A stretch of DNA of 64,000 bases from Multifurca ochricompacta (Eukaryota > Basidiomycota > Agaricomycetes > Russulales > Russulaceae), in contig WTXG01000004.1 of NCBI GenBank assembly GCA_022496185.1, positions 248,001 through 312,000 on the forward strand, written 5' to 3'. Positions 12,204 to 23,256 of the stretch are shown here, piece by piece. The stretch's first letter is position 1. Each line of letters starts with the position of its first letter. Below the pieces are notes generated by a model. It made no database searches. It saw only the letters and a list, made by a program, of their open reading frames with translations, and was not told the DNA's origin. A program made the position numbers and the translations under genes.

Positions 12204-12292
12204 GACGGTGTTAATTATTACAAGACGACACGACACAATCAATGGTTTTGATTGAATTGAGCTGATGGATTTGAGCTCAAACGACCCAAATT

Positions 12293-15200
12293 ATGGATGA
12301 CCCCTGGAGCAACGCTTGGGGTAGCCCAGAAGATCCCAAAGATGAGGTGAAAATCACGACCCGAAATGATGACTTGCAGGAAGATGATCTCTCCATGCCA
12401 TCTTGGTCTACTGGTCCAGGCATTCGATGGAACGAGCCTTCCGAGTCAGATGCGCTGAGTCCGCTATGGTCGAACACTCATACTAAACAAGACTGGTCAC
12501 TTGAAAATCCCTATGGTGATATTCCTTTAGGATTTTCTCGCTCTTCGGAGCTTTCGAACGACAGTCACAAGAAGTCTTCCGACAGCCCCAAGCTCGAGTT
12601 ACAGGCTCACCCGTCCTCACCCTCCTCGCCCAGCCCCAGAATGAAAATGTACAGGCTCCTCCTCCCTCTGAAGAACCAGATGAGGAAGTTTCGTCCTCCC
12701 AATCTCACTCTTCGGCCCCTTCCCCTGTACCATCTCCATCCAGTCCTGATGCGTTTGGTACATTTACGGCTGGTACCGAGCAAACTGACGTTGCGCCTTC
12801 TACTGTTACCGGGACATTGTTTGAAAGCCAGCTGGATGGCTCCGAATGGGATGCACCATGGGAGATGTACGGGGTGATGTTGACCTTGGAGATGTGCATC
12901 ATGTCGGTGATGAGTGGGAATCAGCAAGCTAAGGCAATTAGAAATGGACCGTAGAGTGGTGAGCAACCCGTTTTACTACTCATCTGCATTCTTTTTTCTA
13001 CAACAGTTTGTCTTTGCAAGCCACCGGAGCTGCTATCGCGTATTCTTCTCCATCTAGAGGAACTTTCCAAGGATGCTTGGCCAGAAACCCAAGATGTGGC
13101 TGAATCGGACTGGCAAAAACGATGGCATTCTGGCATGGATATTGACGGCTTGTGAGTCGACGACCTGGCGAATTATATTTCTATTCTTACACTGGTATGC
13201 AGCGACAGCTTATTGCTGCGTTATATCCCGACCCTTACACTCCCACCGAATCTACCCTTCGGCAAGAGTTTCACTGCCAAGGCTATGGCCAATGCTATCA
13301 AACTTTCTCGGAATACTGCGTTGACTCGTGTAAGCCCGATGTCAGCTTTTCTTGCAGCAAAAGGGTCCACGGCTTGGGAAACATCAGTTAAGTCCCGCAT
13401 TGAAACGCACGCAGACGAAGTTCCTCTGGGTTGGCGAATTCTTGAAAAGGATCCTAAGAATGACGAAAGAATTGAAGAAAAGGCAAAAAAGTCGACTGGG
13501 CTGCTGGCTGGCTTGTGGGGTCGGCGGACTTCCGGCACTCCTAGTTACATCCCTGGACCAGAGCAGAGCAATACCCCATTGAGTTCCACCGCGCTAGAAA
13601 ATGTACACTCTGCCCCGACGCCGAGCCAGCGCTCCAGTGTGGAGAGCCAAAAGTCACCCTCCAGAACAAACCCTGTGGCTCCGGCGCTTTTTGATTTGTC
13701 TCCCTCCCCGGCACCAGTGCTATCCCAGGTATACACTATTCCTTTGCCCACTCCTTGAAAGCTTAGCGCTTCCGCTCGCTGATTCTTTTGAACAGGACGA
13801 GGACGCGCCCGTCTTGTCAGCTCCGTCCGCTGTATCGCGTTTCTTTAATCGATTTTCTCGGTCTCGCATGTCCGCTTCTCCACGCAATTCACTAGCCCTT
13901 TCAAGTGATGATCTCGAATACCTTTCCGATGTAATGTCCAGCTCTGCTGACCAGGTAGATAAAATTGATGAACCATCGATGGCGTTCGCGGATGTAACAG
14001 CAAGCCAGTCCCTCCATGGGAAACTGCCACCTCCATTACCGCCACCTCCATTGCCACCGCCTAATACTACCGCTCGAGCTTCCTCTGGCCTGCGGGGGCC
14101 TGTAAGGGGTGACACGATGAATACACACACTCTCACCCTACCCAGCAACTTGGATGTGAATGGTTTATTCGATGGGCAAGAGCCGACCGAACAATCCATA
14201 ATTACTTCATTGTTAACTCCCGTCCCTAGTTCCATTCAGATAAAAGATTCTCTCAAGCCTATTAATATGGGCCAGGCACTATCTCATTCGTCGCCACCGG
14301 ACAGGATAAAACCCTTTCTCATCGCACCGATACTTCCTGCATCTCCATCGCAGTCAAGCACAACCATGAGTTCGCCATCCGTCACTCGACCTCAATCTCG
14401 ATTAACCCCAGGGCACACTATTCAGACAACTGACATATCACAAGATGATGATGACTTCTCCGACTTCCGCTCTTCTCCCGCAGATCCACCGCTTCTTCCT
14501 CTCAACGCTAATTCATCCTTTATTCAGAGTCAGCTCCCCTCTTCTCATTTGTCACACAACCAGTTGAACTCGTCTTTTGGCGACTTGGTCAACCTCATGT
14601 CCCCGCCAACCAAAGGGTTGTCAGATATCTTTAAACAGCCTGATGCAGCATCTCCGCCCAGCTTGACGAGTTTCGCCCTTCCGATCGTTCCTGCAAGGCC
14701 ATCCTCTACGATTGCAGAGCGGCGTAGAGGACCACATGCAGAGGAACACTTACACACCCTGGCCTCATGGAGCGTGCAGCTGCTCGCCCTGGGCGCTGGC
14801 CTGCTCCACCCTCCCCACTTCCAGATGTCCTTATTCCGCCTCCTCCCGCAGAATCCACACCTTCCTACAGCGCAAGCCTCAATCTCCTGGATGACGCATC
14901 CCCTGACTCTCGCCCTAATAACCAACGGTCGACTTCCCCGCCAAAATTGATGTCCACATTCCCGCAGCGAAAGGCAGTTACTCAAGTGCATCAACGCACC
15001 CAGAGCTTGCTCGATCTTGCCGCATCCCGACCAGGTCGCTGGCCAGCACCACCATCGCCATCCCCCGAAGCGCGTCTGCCACCTCCGCCCACTACAAGGG
15101 GCCAAAGTGAGGTTTCTCCGATTGTGGATTTCTTCGGGAGTAAGCCAATAGACGGGAGTTTCCCTTCTCCACTTTCATCACTGCCATCCGGAAATACCTC

Positions 15201-15639
15201 GCCATTGCCATCGTTCAGCAAAACGACCTCGCCGCAGGTGACCTCCTTAAAGAGAGACTGGTCTCTTCCTACAGGCATTACCAATGCCAATTCCCAGTCT
15301 TCCTCTGGATCTCCGTCACTCACTGCGCCAGCGCCCCCTGGACAGTCGGCCCAAAGAACTTTGTCACCACCTCTGCCAGCGGCCATTATGAGCAAGTCGC
15401 CGCCGAAGCCCTCCTCTGCACCTGTTCCGCTGTTACCACCGCCCAGCGGTTACCGACTGACCCCGCCACTGAACCCATCGCCACAACAGTACTCACCAGA
15501 GTCGACCCCACTTGCGTTGCTCATAGACAACGATGAGAAGAATACTAGCCTTCCCGTTGTAAGAGCGACACTACCTCCGCCAGCCAAAGGAAGCGGGGGG
15601 CTTTCTGCACAGGACCTGAGCTTCTTTGAAGGACTGTGA
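12293..15639 (+). CDS. Large proline/serine-rich protein, possible clathrin/AP-1 trafficking accessory factor
   Basis: ATG at 12293 gives MDDPWSNAWGSPEDPKDEVK. Further pieces read SPDAFGTFTAG, SEWDAPWE, then a conserved-looking alpha-helical block (LCKPPELLSRILLHLEELSK ... SDWQKRWHSGMDIDGL, FGKSFTAKAMANAIKLSRNT, ADEVPLGWRILEKDP). A long disordered tail has DDDDFSDFRSS, SSFGDLVNLMSPP and polyproline runs, ending GGLSAQDLSFFEGL at 15639. The DPW, DAFGTF and DDFSDF-type acidic-phenylalanine motifs are the kind bound by adaptin ears, so a trafficking role is inferred, not shown. RPGRWPAPPSP occurs twice (about 14785 and 15030). Frame changes near 12600 and 14720 need small introns or are indels. 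The junctions at about 12961-13008 and 13728-13795 look like ordinary introns. Confidence 0.65.
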
Positions 15640-16116
15640 AGATGAGTAATCAAGCCAATGTAAAGGTTTTTCCCCCCGCTGGTGGATGATGCACGGCAAC
15701 ATTGCCTGTCTCCTTTGAAGGCAAGATGATCTCCTCAAGTGACTCATTCAACGGCAGCGGGGTGAAGAAGAAAATAGTTGGAGCTAGCTTCTTGCATAAG
15801 CGCGTGTCCGTGACAGATGAACTTGGATCTGAATGTGATAAGGGGCTGATAGGCGCACAGAGTTGAGGGGTTTTTTTTTGAATCGAGTTTCATTGACGCG
15901 CTTGCAAGGCCGTGCCTAAGTCGCGCGGCTATCTAGTACAAAGAGTTGAGGGGTTGAAAGGGCCATAATACAATTGATTCGTTAATACATTAAGGTACTA
16001 ATTACAAGGCGCGGGCATATGTTGACACATTAAGGGTTGAATTGAAGTGAAGAACACAGACCTGTGATTGACCCGATGATCCACCGCGGGACGGAATCTT
16101 CTGAAGGTTGTCAAAC
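15640..16116. other. Convergent 3' region with short repeats
   Basis: This lies between the 3' ends of the 12293 gene and ETP1. A direct repeat AGAGTTGAGGGGTT occurs near 15859 and 15944. The segment 15881-15940 resembles 19506-19556, which also sits in a 3' flank. Confidence 0.45.
15881..15940 (+). repeat. Short dispersed repeat, copy 1
   Basis: It shares AATC-AGTTT, CGCGCTT and a GGCC-TGCC-AA-TC-CGCGGCTA pattern with 19506-19556. Both copies are on the same strand, downstream of genes. Confidence 0.4.
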
Positions 16117-18216
16117 TTAGCGCTTGCCCTTTTTTTTCTTCTTTCCAGACGTCCGTGCTGCGCTCTCCGGCATCGACGGCCCAGGTTTTGGTACTGAGAT
16201 GTCCCCACCCGCCACCTCCGCCAAATCTCCCTCGCCTGATTCAATCCTTGTCCGCGCCTCCAGAAAAAACATCACATCTCGTACTTGATCCTCAAGCTCC
16301 TGCACCCGTTGAGCAAGGGAAGCACGCTCAGTCTCCCCTTCTTCTGCACGCTTTTGCGTGACTTCCAGGTTCTTCAGTAAGCCAGTGCTGACGGCGCGCT
16401 CTTCTCTCAGCTCCTTCTCGAGCGTCCGTGACATTTCAGCGAAGCGCTCAGATTTTCTCTCGATCCGCTGCTTATCGCGAAGCACCTCCGCGTAACGCTC
16501 TTCCTCCTCACGACGTCGATGACTATCTTCGGCTGCTGCTGTTGCGCGTGAAGACTCGGCCTCTTGCCGAAGCTGAGCGGCGACATCTTTCAGACTCGCG
16601 ACATCGATTTGGAGCGTAGTAAGTTGCTCTTCATAAAATGCTCGCTGCGAGTCGAGCTGAGACGTTAGGAGATACGAGTATTCGATGCCAATCGCCTCAA
16701 TCTTCTCAGCGGTAAGGGAGTCCGACGTACTGGGTCCCCCCATGCCGCCGTCATCACTGGCGCGCATCGAGGCAGACGGTAATTCGACAAGCTTACCATC
16801 AGCTTTATTCTGGATGAGCCGATGCACATAGCCGTCTCCCGCATAATCCCATACACGTTGTGTCTCGAGCTCCAACGCATATAGGTGTGTCGTGCGCTCG
16901 TAGTGTGCATGAGCATGGGCGCGGCCGTACCTTCCACAGCCAATATTACCGCAAATGAGGCATATCCAAAGGCTTGTGGTGGAGTCACAGTCCGCACAAG
17001 TTGAAAGGGCAGGTGCGGACGGGTCGGCAAAGGGGATGGGGGCAGAGCGCGCAGTGTTGGCAGATGATGGGTGGGAGGTACGAAGCGTCTGCGAGTAGCG
17101 GCAAACAGGACATCTAAGAGCAAAGAGCACAAAATCAATTCAAGTTAGAGTACGAGGGGAGGAATGTTCACCGGCTATCCCCCCATTTACTGAGACATTC
17201 GCAATGGAATGTATGTGAACACGGGACGGTTACTAGCCCGGTAACAGCGGAGTCCATACGCTCAAGGCATACGGGACACGTGGGCAACTCAAAAACTGGA
17301 GCTCGGGCAGAACCGAGGCGAGATAAAGTCATAGAGACCGAATCGTCGGCGTCAATGCTCACGGACGATATATGAACGACATGACAGGTCTCTGGCTGAC
17401 GATACGGTAAGGAATTGCGCAGACAGACACCAACGTTATCCAGGAGTGCGAACTCACATTCATAGAGTTGAACACCTTGCCATTGTAAGCTTCGGCAAAC
17501 TCATAAGCACTCTCGGCCGTGCGAAACTTGATGAGAGCTATGGAACGATTTGGGGACATATCTCTGTAAAGTAATCAATGCGTCTCATATAACACCTGGT
17601 AGCTACTTTCACAGGAGACATACCGGATCATTCTCAAATGTGCCATCCCATCTTGAGCTGGCGCAACAAAAGCAAGAAAATCCGATGGGGTCATCCACGA
17701 GGGAACAGCCAGCACGCCAACCATATAGCCGTCGCTGTCTGCATTCTCTAACATAATACGGCTGGTGTCTGGAGATGGTGTTTCCTCACCCGTCTCGGCG
17801 AGCCTTTGCCGTTCGACATCACGATAGACATGAACGACACCGTCGGGGAGGTTTGCAGATCCTGATTTAGTATGGCTTTGAGGAACGAAAGTCGCAATCG
17901 CAGGCCCTGAGTACCAGCCTAGTATTGCTTTTGTAAAATCTGGTACGGGAAACGGAAACGCACCTCGAGGGTCTGCTTGTCCTTGACTGGGAAATGGTGC
18001 TGGAGCCATACTATCGAGATCAACCCAGTCTAACGCGATGGGTCCGAATCGGTAATCCTTTCTTCGCGGATTGAAGGTTGCGTTTCGACGCGCCGTGGAT
18101 CTGTATGCGTGTATAGGGAGGTGTTGCCACAAAGATAGCGGTATAAATGTGTCAGTTTGCTGGGGCTTTGAAGGCGAGGTGTGTTGCAGGACTATGCGGA
18201 CATGGTACGCTCTCAT
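16117..18216 (-). CDS. ETP1: BRAP2/Etp1-like RING and ZnF-UBP ubiquitin ligase
   Basis: ATG at 18216 (MRAYHVRIVLQHTS). The order is typical of BRAP2/IMP. An N-terminal BRAP2 RRM-like domain runs through VHVYRDVERQRLAE, GYMVGVLAVPSWMTPSDFLA, MSPNRSIALIKFR and YEFAEAYNGKVFNSM. A C3H2C3 RING follows (CPVCLERMDS, TVPCSHTFHCECLSKW, CPVCRY). A ZnF-UBP domain is next (CADCDSTTSLWICLICGNIG, RYGRAHAHAHYERTTHLYAL, WDYAGDGYVHRLI). Then comes a long coiled coil and a basic tail GKKKKKGKR. Human BRAP ubiquitinates itself and restrains Ras/MAPK scaffolding; yeast Etp1 acts in ethanol tolerance and catabolite turnover. Introns are near 17112-17172, 17340-17455 and 17560-17625. Only 68 bp separate it from the divergent Nudix gene. 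Confidence 0.92.
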
Positions 18217-18284
18217 GGTTGAGAGACGTTCTCAGATGTCTACGGTTCTACGGTGATATGCATTGGGGTACGACGAATAAAAAG

Positions 18285-19348
18285 ATGACTTCCGAGCGCT
18301 TCCGATTAAGCCATGCTCGTCGGACATTCACGACGACCACTAAGATAACACTTCCTCAGCCAAACTTCGTCGCTGCATTATCTTCGCCGTTTACCAGAAA
18401 CTCGCTCGCTTCAATACGTGCCGCACTGGTCGAAAGTGCTCAAGACTTTCCACGCATACCCACCGACTCAAGTGAGAAGCATGCCGCGGTCCTTATACCA
18501 CTTTGCAATATCAACGACAATCCCAGCGTACTACTTGAACTCCGGGGAAGGCTAAGAACACACTCAGGTGAAGTAAGGTGCGGTATCTATCATGCTAGGG
18601 ACGGTCGGCAGAAATCGCTCATCGCATATGCCAATGCGGATTTGCGCAGCTTTCCGGGGGGAAGAGTTGATTCTGTGGGTATTCCCATGCCTCCCATCCA
18701 ATAGATTTGTGCTGCGGTCTATTGTTGACGCATGTCTCCATCGGACTAACCCAAACCGTCGTGCCCAGGCAGACAAGACCTTTCTTGCAGCGGCTCTCCG
18801 TGAAACGCGGGAAGAGGTCGGTATAGTACCTGACCAAGTAGAGATCCTAGGACAAGTGGGGCCGCCGGAACTTTCTCTCGGCGGCTTGCGTGTGTGGCCA
18901 TACGTTGTGCGTTATATTTTGCTTAATCAATACAATCGATTGTCACAGATGCCTTGCTCGTCATTTGCATGCCGCAACACCACCAACGTAAATATAGGGC
19001 TTTATACACGCCACCCCCCAATTACAATCAAACTGGGCCGATGATGATCTAGAAGCGCCATTACCTTCTCTGCCGATGGATTCTTTGGTGCTATCACAAT
19101 CAGAGGTAGCTGCCGCGTTTCATCTGCCTCTTGCTGCTGCTGCGGCTCCCGCGCGACTGAAGGCCCGCTATTTCCGTAGTGGTGGGCAGCCATATTGGGC
19201 AATTGAAGTGTCAGACCTCATATATGGTGCCCCCCAAAGTAAGTTGAGTCGTGCCAACGGTGACGGACGCGAACAGAAAGTAGAAGTTTGGGGGCTCACT
19301 GGCTGGTACCTTTTTCTATTCATGAAGGCTCTCAAGATTTATGAGTAA
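18285..19348 (+). CDS. PCD1: Nudix hydrolase, peroxisomal/mitochondrial CoA pyrophosphatase-like
   Basis: ATG at 18285 (MTSERFRLSHARRTFTTTTK), a basic, hydroxylated N-terminus that could be a mitochondrial presequence. SSEKHAAVLIPLCNINDNPS and LLELRGRLRTHSGEV lead into SFPGGRVDS, then, after an intron, ADKTFLAAALRETREEVGI. Together these give the Nudix box GX5(D)X7REUXEEXGU, with Asp in place of the first Glu. LGQVGPPELSLGGLRVWPYV follows, and the end reads EVWGLTGWYL. This matches the NUDT7/8-Pcd1 group that cleaves CoA and oxidised CoA. An upstream in-frame ATG at 18258 exists but 18285 fits better. Three introns lie around 18576-18640, 18675-18770 and 18906-19025, with a further one near 19230. 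Confidence 0.8.
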
Positions 19349-19765
19349 TGAGTAACGTCGTATTTAATGTGGCAATCAAACTGTATACGATGTGACGCAC
19401 GGTGTTGAGAGTGTGGTTGCGGTGGCCGAAAGTTAGCGAATTCTTGCTGGCAAGCTCACGTTCTAGGGGCGACCTCGCCTTCATCGTTATTTTAATTTTT
19501 TAATAAATCAAGTTTTTTCGCGCTTCAGGGCCTGCCCAAATCACGCGGCTACTACTAGGGACATAGTAACTACTGTTGAACAGGCTGAGTGAATGTGTAC
19601 ATTCGATGGTAAAACCTCAGAGGGGAAAAGTGGTTTAAAGTGAGGGTAAGGAAATGAGTGCAGGTTGGAAGGAGAGAAAGGGAAAAGGAAAGGGAAGACT
19701 GGCAACTGTCATCATCGCTAGCTGGCTTGATGGTATAGAAGCATCACCAGCGCGACATTCATATG
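19349..19765. other. Convergent 3' region with short dispersed repeat
   Basis: This holds the 3' flanks of the Nudix and VMA12 genes. A purine-rich stretch runs at 19660-19700. No gene was seen. Confidence 0.45.
19506..19556 (+). repeat. Short dispersed repeat, copy 2
   Basis: It is similar to 15881-15940 (shared CGCGCTT and CGCGGCTA blocks). The similarity is partial, so common origin is likely but not certain. Confidence 0.4.
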
Positions 19766-20620
19766 TCACTCTAAACGCAATTTAGACTCGACGCCGATGC
19801 GCTGGCGAAGTGCTTTGCTGCTGCCGCTTAGCTGACGGGGGTCAACGGAGGTGCTCATTTGCAACGGATCATTGATCGATCGAGCAACCTTTGCGGAGGA
19901 GGTACCTTCGCCGACATCGGAGCCGGTGTTGCTCGCAGAGTAGCTGGTAGGGGACGATCCGCGCTGAACCTTGGGCCGTCCTTGATGGCGGGATTCCCAT
20001 ATGATGTACAGTCCAATCTCGGAAATTGCAACGATCGACGCGAGGAGCAGAGAAAGAAGGACTTTCTGGAAGTCAGGAAGCATCAGAACAATTCATCATC
20101 ACACATGCTGGCAAACAGAGACGGTACAGACCCATTCATCACGCCAACCCGTACGCTGAGCGGCCCACCATGCTGCGGCGCCGGTACAGATTACACTGAG
20201 GAGTGCGTTGAGTATTGCCACGATGGCACGTCTGTCATTAATCTCGCGCGCCATGCTCTCAGAGCGGGTAGCCGATTGAGACAAGAGGGGAAACTTTTTT
20301 TCGGGAGAAGTGCGAGTACCCGCGAGTAATGCGACCATGTTATACGCCTTTGAGTCGAGAGGAGGATCCTTTAACTTAAGTTCCCTTTCACCTTCCTCCG
20401 TCCTTGCCCACTTGGATATCGACCGAAGAAGGTCGTATGAGATTGTTGGTGTTGGTGGCTGTGACGAGCTTGCCGCATCGAATATAAGCGGTGAAAGCTC
20501 ATCGGAGAGAGGGCCAGGGATTAAACCTATGAGAGGTCTCAATGTTTCGAGGAGGTGTGATTCCAGAGAGACGCGTAGATTATAATGTTCGGTAGGCCTG
20601 GTCATGCTGGGTGCCGCCAT
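19766..20620 (-). CDS. VMA12: V-ATPase assembly factor Vma12/Vph2 (TMEM199 family)
   Basis: ATG at 20620 (MAAPSMTRPTEHYNLRVSLE). The cytosolic N-terminal half contains TISYDLLRSISKWARTEEGE and AYNMVALLAGT, close to the family pattern. Then REINDRRAIVAILNALLSVI begins a hydrophobic segment (ICTGAAAWWAA), followed by an intron (about 20082-20128). A second hydrophobic segment reads VLLSLLLASIVAISEIGLYI. The cytosolic tail is serine-rich and ends ESKLRLE at 19766. By family knowledge this is a two-span ER membrane protein needed to assemble the Vo sector of the V-ATPase. The residue count (about 260) fits the family. Confidence 0.85.
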
Positions 20621-21037
20621 TACGACATTGACTTTTGACTTTCGCCGCCCCCGCCCCGCCTGTATACGGCCCGTATCGGCCCGTCGTTATTGGAGTATTA
20701 GCCAATAGCTGGGATGGGCTACGTATCTTTCCTTCCTTCAGTAATACTTAGCCTACTAGGAGGCTGTGCGACATACCAGACTCACAGTTGCCATCCCTCA
20801 TCCCACGCTGCCATCACAGCATTCAGGAACCAGGGTTAGATTTGGATTTGGGATATGGATGTGGCTACTCAATCCCGGCACTCACAATTGCTTCATGTGT
20901 TGCATCTTCCCTCAACTCAGAACACCCCGCTCTATTTCCCCAACTGAAGAGTATTTTGGACCTGGTCTCTCAGGAACTTGTCCCAAACAAGACCCTTCGG
21001 TCATTCCACAATTTTGCTTCTCTTCCTCATACCTAAT
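20621..21037. other. Divergent promoter region VMA12 / ataxin-10
   Basis: An open frame continues upstream of the ataxin-10 start, but its translation is not family-like. A GC-rich tract with paired GCCCGTATCGGCCCGT lies near 20665-20685. Confidence 0.4.
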
Positions 21038-23062
21038 GAATGACTATAGCGAACAAATAGGTTCTCAAAATCCTTCTATCTGGGAGCTGCTCCATGAGCT
21101 ATGGAATAAAATCGCTCACATCCACCCTGTGGGAGACGACTTGGATACTGCATCTTCTCAACACATACAACTAGTCATCAGCCTTGCAAAATTCACCCGT
21201 AATCTTATCGCTGAAGTGCCATCTAACCAAAAAAATGCATTGTGAGTGAGCATTGTCCCGGCAGTTTCCTCCCAATTATAAAGTTCCTCAGCTAGCGCTA
21301 TTTTTCAGCCTTATTGAGCCACAACTACGCCAACTCATTTACCTTCATACCTCGTGGTCAATGGATAACAACGAGAATAGTAGGTGTATCTACTCCTCTT
21401 GGCACAATATTTCCCATACAGGTTCGTACTTGGTGTAGCCTTCGCTGTCACCAGGATGCTGGTGCAAACACTTTCCAACTTGGTTTCCGGAAATCAAGAG
21501 CTCCTACACCAATTTTGGGCTGTGCATATACGAGTTCCTGAAGAGCAATCCATTCTCGTGTAAGGCCATTCTCGTACTTGTACTTATGCTGGTCTGACTT
21601 CTTTTTGCCAGGACAGTCGTCTTCTGCGCTCGCCTGATTTGCGCTCTATAATTTCCGTGCTGGTCCTTTTAATGAATTGTATACACAATAGTTATGAAAG
21701 AGGGTACGCATGGCGATTGACAGCCGCATATAGCCAGATTTAGCTTCAACTGACAGCCTCACTCCAATAGACTTGCGCTAGTTACAACAGGTACTGGTAT
21801 TCGTGTGTGCATATCCATCCTTGATAGGCTCGACGGCCTTTCGGACCTTCCTGAATCAGGGGATGAAGGAAAGGTCTTTGAGTTGGGGTATATGTTCAAT
21901 CTCTCAAATGGCTCCCTAGTCCGACGCACAGTCTAGGTGCGCTCTCTTCTCCAAACTTTTCCAACTTGGGTTTTTTCCAGAAACGTACGATCGAACATCT
22001 GTGTACGTATGCTCGTATCCATCTAGTACATTTCCTCTCACTTCTTCCTGCAATAGGCAAGACGAGGTTGTTTCCCCGCCTCAGACAACACTCTTGAAGC
22101 TCCTGGACTCGTTTCTACAACCCGCCTTGTATCAGGATGGCGGCGATCACCTTCTTAACCTGGCGGGCTTTCTTGCGCCAGTGTTTATTATCCAAGCTGA
22201 ACATGTGCAGCGCGCCATTCAGCAGGTTATTGGCGTGCCACCTCCTGACCCGATTGTTGCAACCGATGTGCGGGGGAATGGCGGGACGGCGCCGCAGGCC
22301 TCCGGTGGCACATTGGACATACAACTTCCCGGTGTATGTGTTGCATTAGTGCTCTTGTCAAACAGTCTCTCGTCTATTTTACTTGCGGAACGGGAAAATG
22401 AGAGTGGGGTGAACACGGGTCCGAACCTAGTCAGTTTGAGTCTACCCCATCATGACACAATTTCCGGCTCCTGGAGCTCCACCGGAACGGGATTTGTCGA
22501 GGCCCTACTGGGTATGGCAGTTCTTTGGTCCGCATCTCGCCCCTTGAGCATAATCATCTGTTTTAGAAACCCTGCGCCAGCTCGATATTTTTCTGCCGCG
22601 TATCAATTTTGGGAAGGCCAGGTCACCCAACGTGCATTCACCGAATGGGGACAATAAAGTTCCTGGGCAGTCCACGGATGTTACTGGCTTTGCTTATCTC
22701 AAAAGAGACCTCGTGAGATTGCTCGGAATCCTTTGTCACGATAGCAAGGCGATTCAAGACCGCGTACGTTTGTGCGGGGGGATTCAAGTTGTACTTAATT
22801 TATGCGTTATTGATGAGCGCAACCCGTGTAAGTCATATTTCCTTTTTGTTGGTATACAGGTTTGGGTGCTGTGTCACGTCAGGGAGAGCGCCCAGGACAT
22901 CGAACCCTTACACGTTCACGCTCGTTACGGTTCGGACTGATCGTAAAGGATTCAATTACAGACCTGCGTGAACATGCCCTCTTTACCCTGCGAAATTTAC
23001 TTCACAACAATCCCGAAAACCAAGTGGTCGTCGATGGGTTCAGGGCCGATGAGCACGTGTGA
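21038..23062 (+). CDS. CTR86: Ataxin-10 homologue (fungal Ctr86)
   Basis: ATG at 21038 (MNDYSEQIGSQNPSIWELLH) is taken as the start; an earlier start in the same open frame is possible. Armadillo-like helical pieces follow through several introns (SLAKFTRNLIAEVPSNQKNA, YQDGGDHLLNLAGFLAPVFI). The C-terminal ataxin-10 domain is clear: FAYLKRDLVRLLGILCHDSK, IQDRVRLCGGIQVVLNLCVI, DERNP, then after an intron LREHALFTLRNLLHNNPENQ, ending at TGA 23062. Ataxin-10 is a cytosolic armadillo protein; its fungal homologues are poorly understood. The gene converges on LEO1 with about 190 bp between stops. Middle exon boundaries (21240-22000) are not secure. Confidence 0.83.
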
Positions 23063-23256
23063 CCCTGATAGAGTTGTATGGTGGTGGTGCCATAGAGTGG
23101 CGATGGAGGTTGCCGCGCCGAAACAGACCCCGAGGCGCAGGTGCCAACATATCCGAAATTAGGTCATTGGCACATACGATTGGATGAGTAAATGATAGGA
23201 TTAATAGATAGGAAGAGCCACTAGCCCGCACACCGTGTGCCACTGAGTCAATCGAA

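Noticed and set aside
14545..15105. Minus-strand 186-codon frame in the 12293 gene
   Set aside because: It mirrors the proline-rich plus-strand exon; glycine/arginine/cysteine-rich composition is typical of a shadow.
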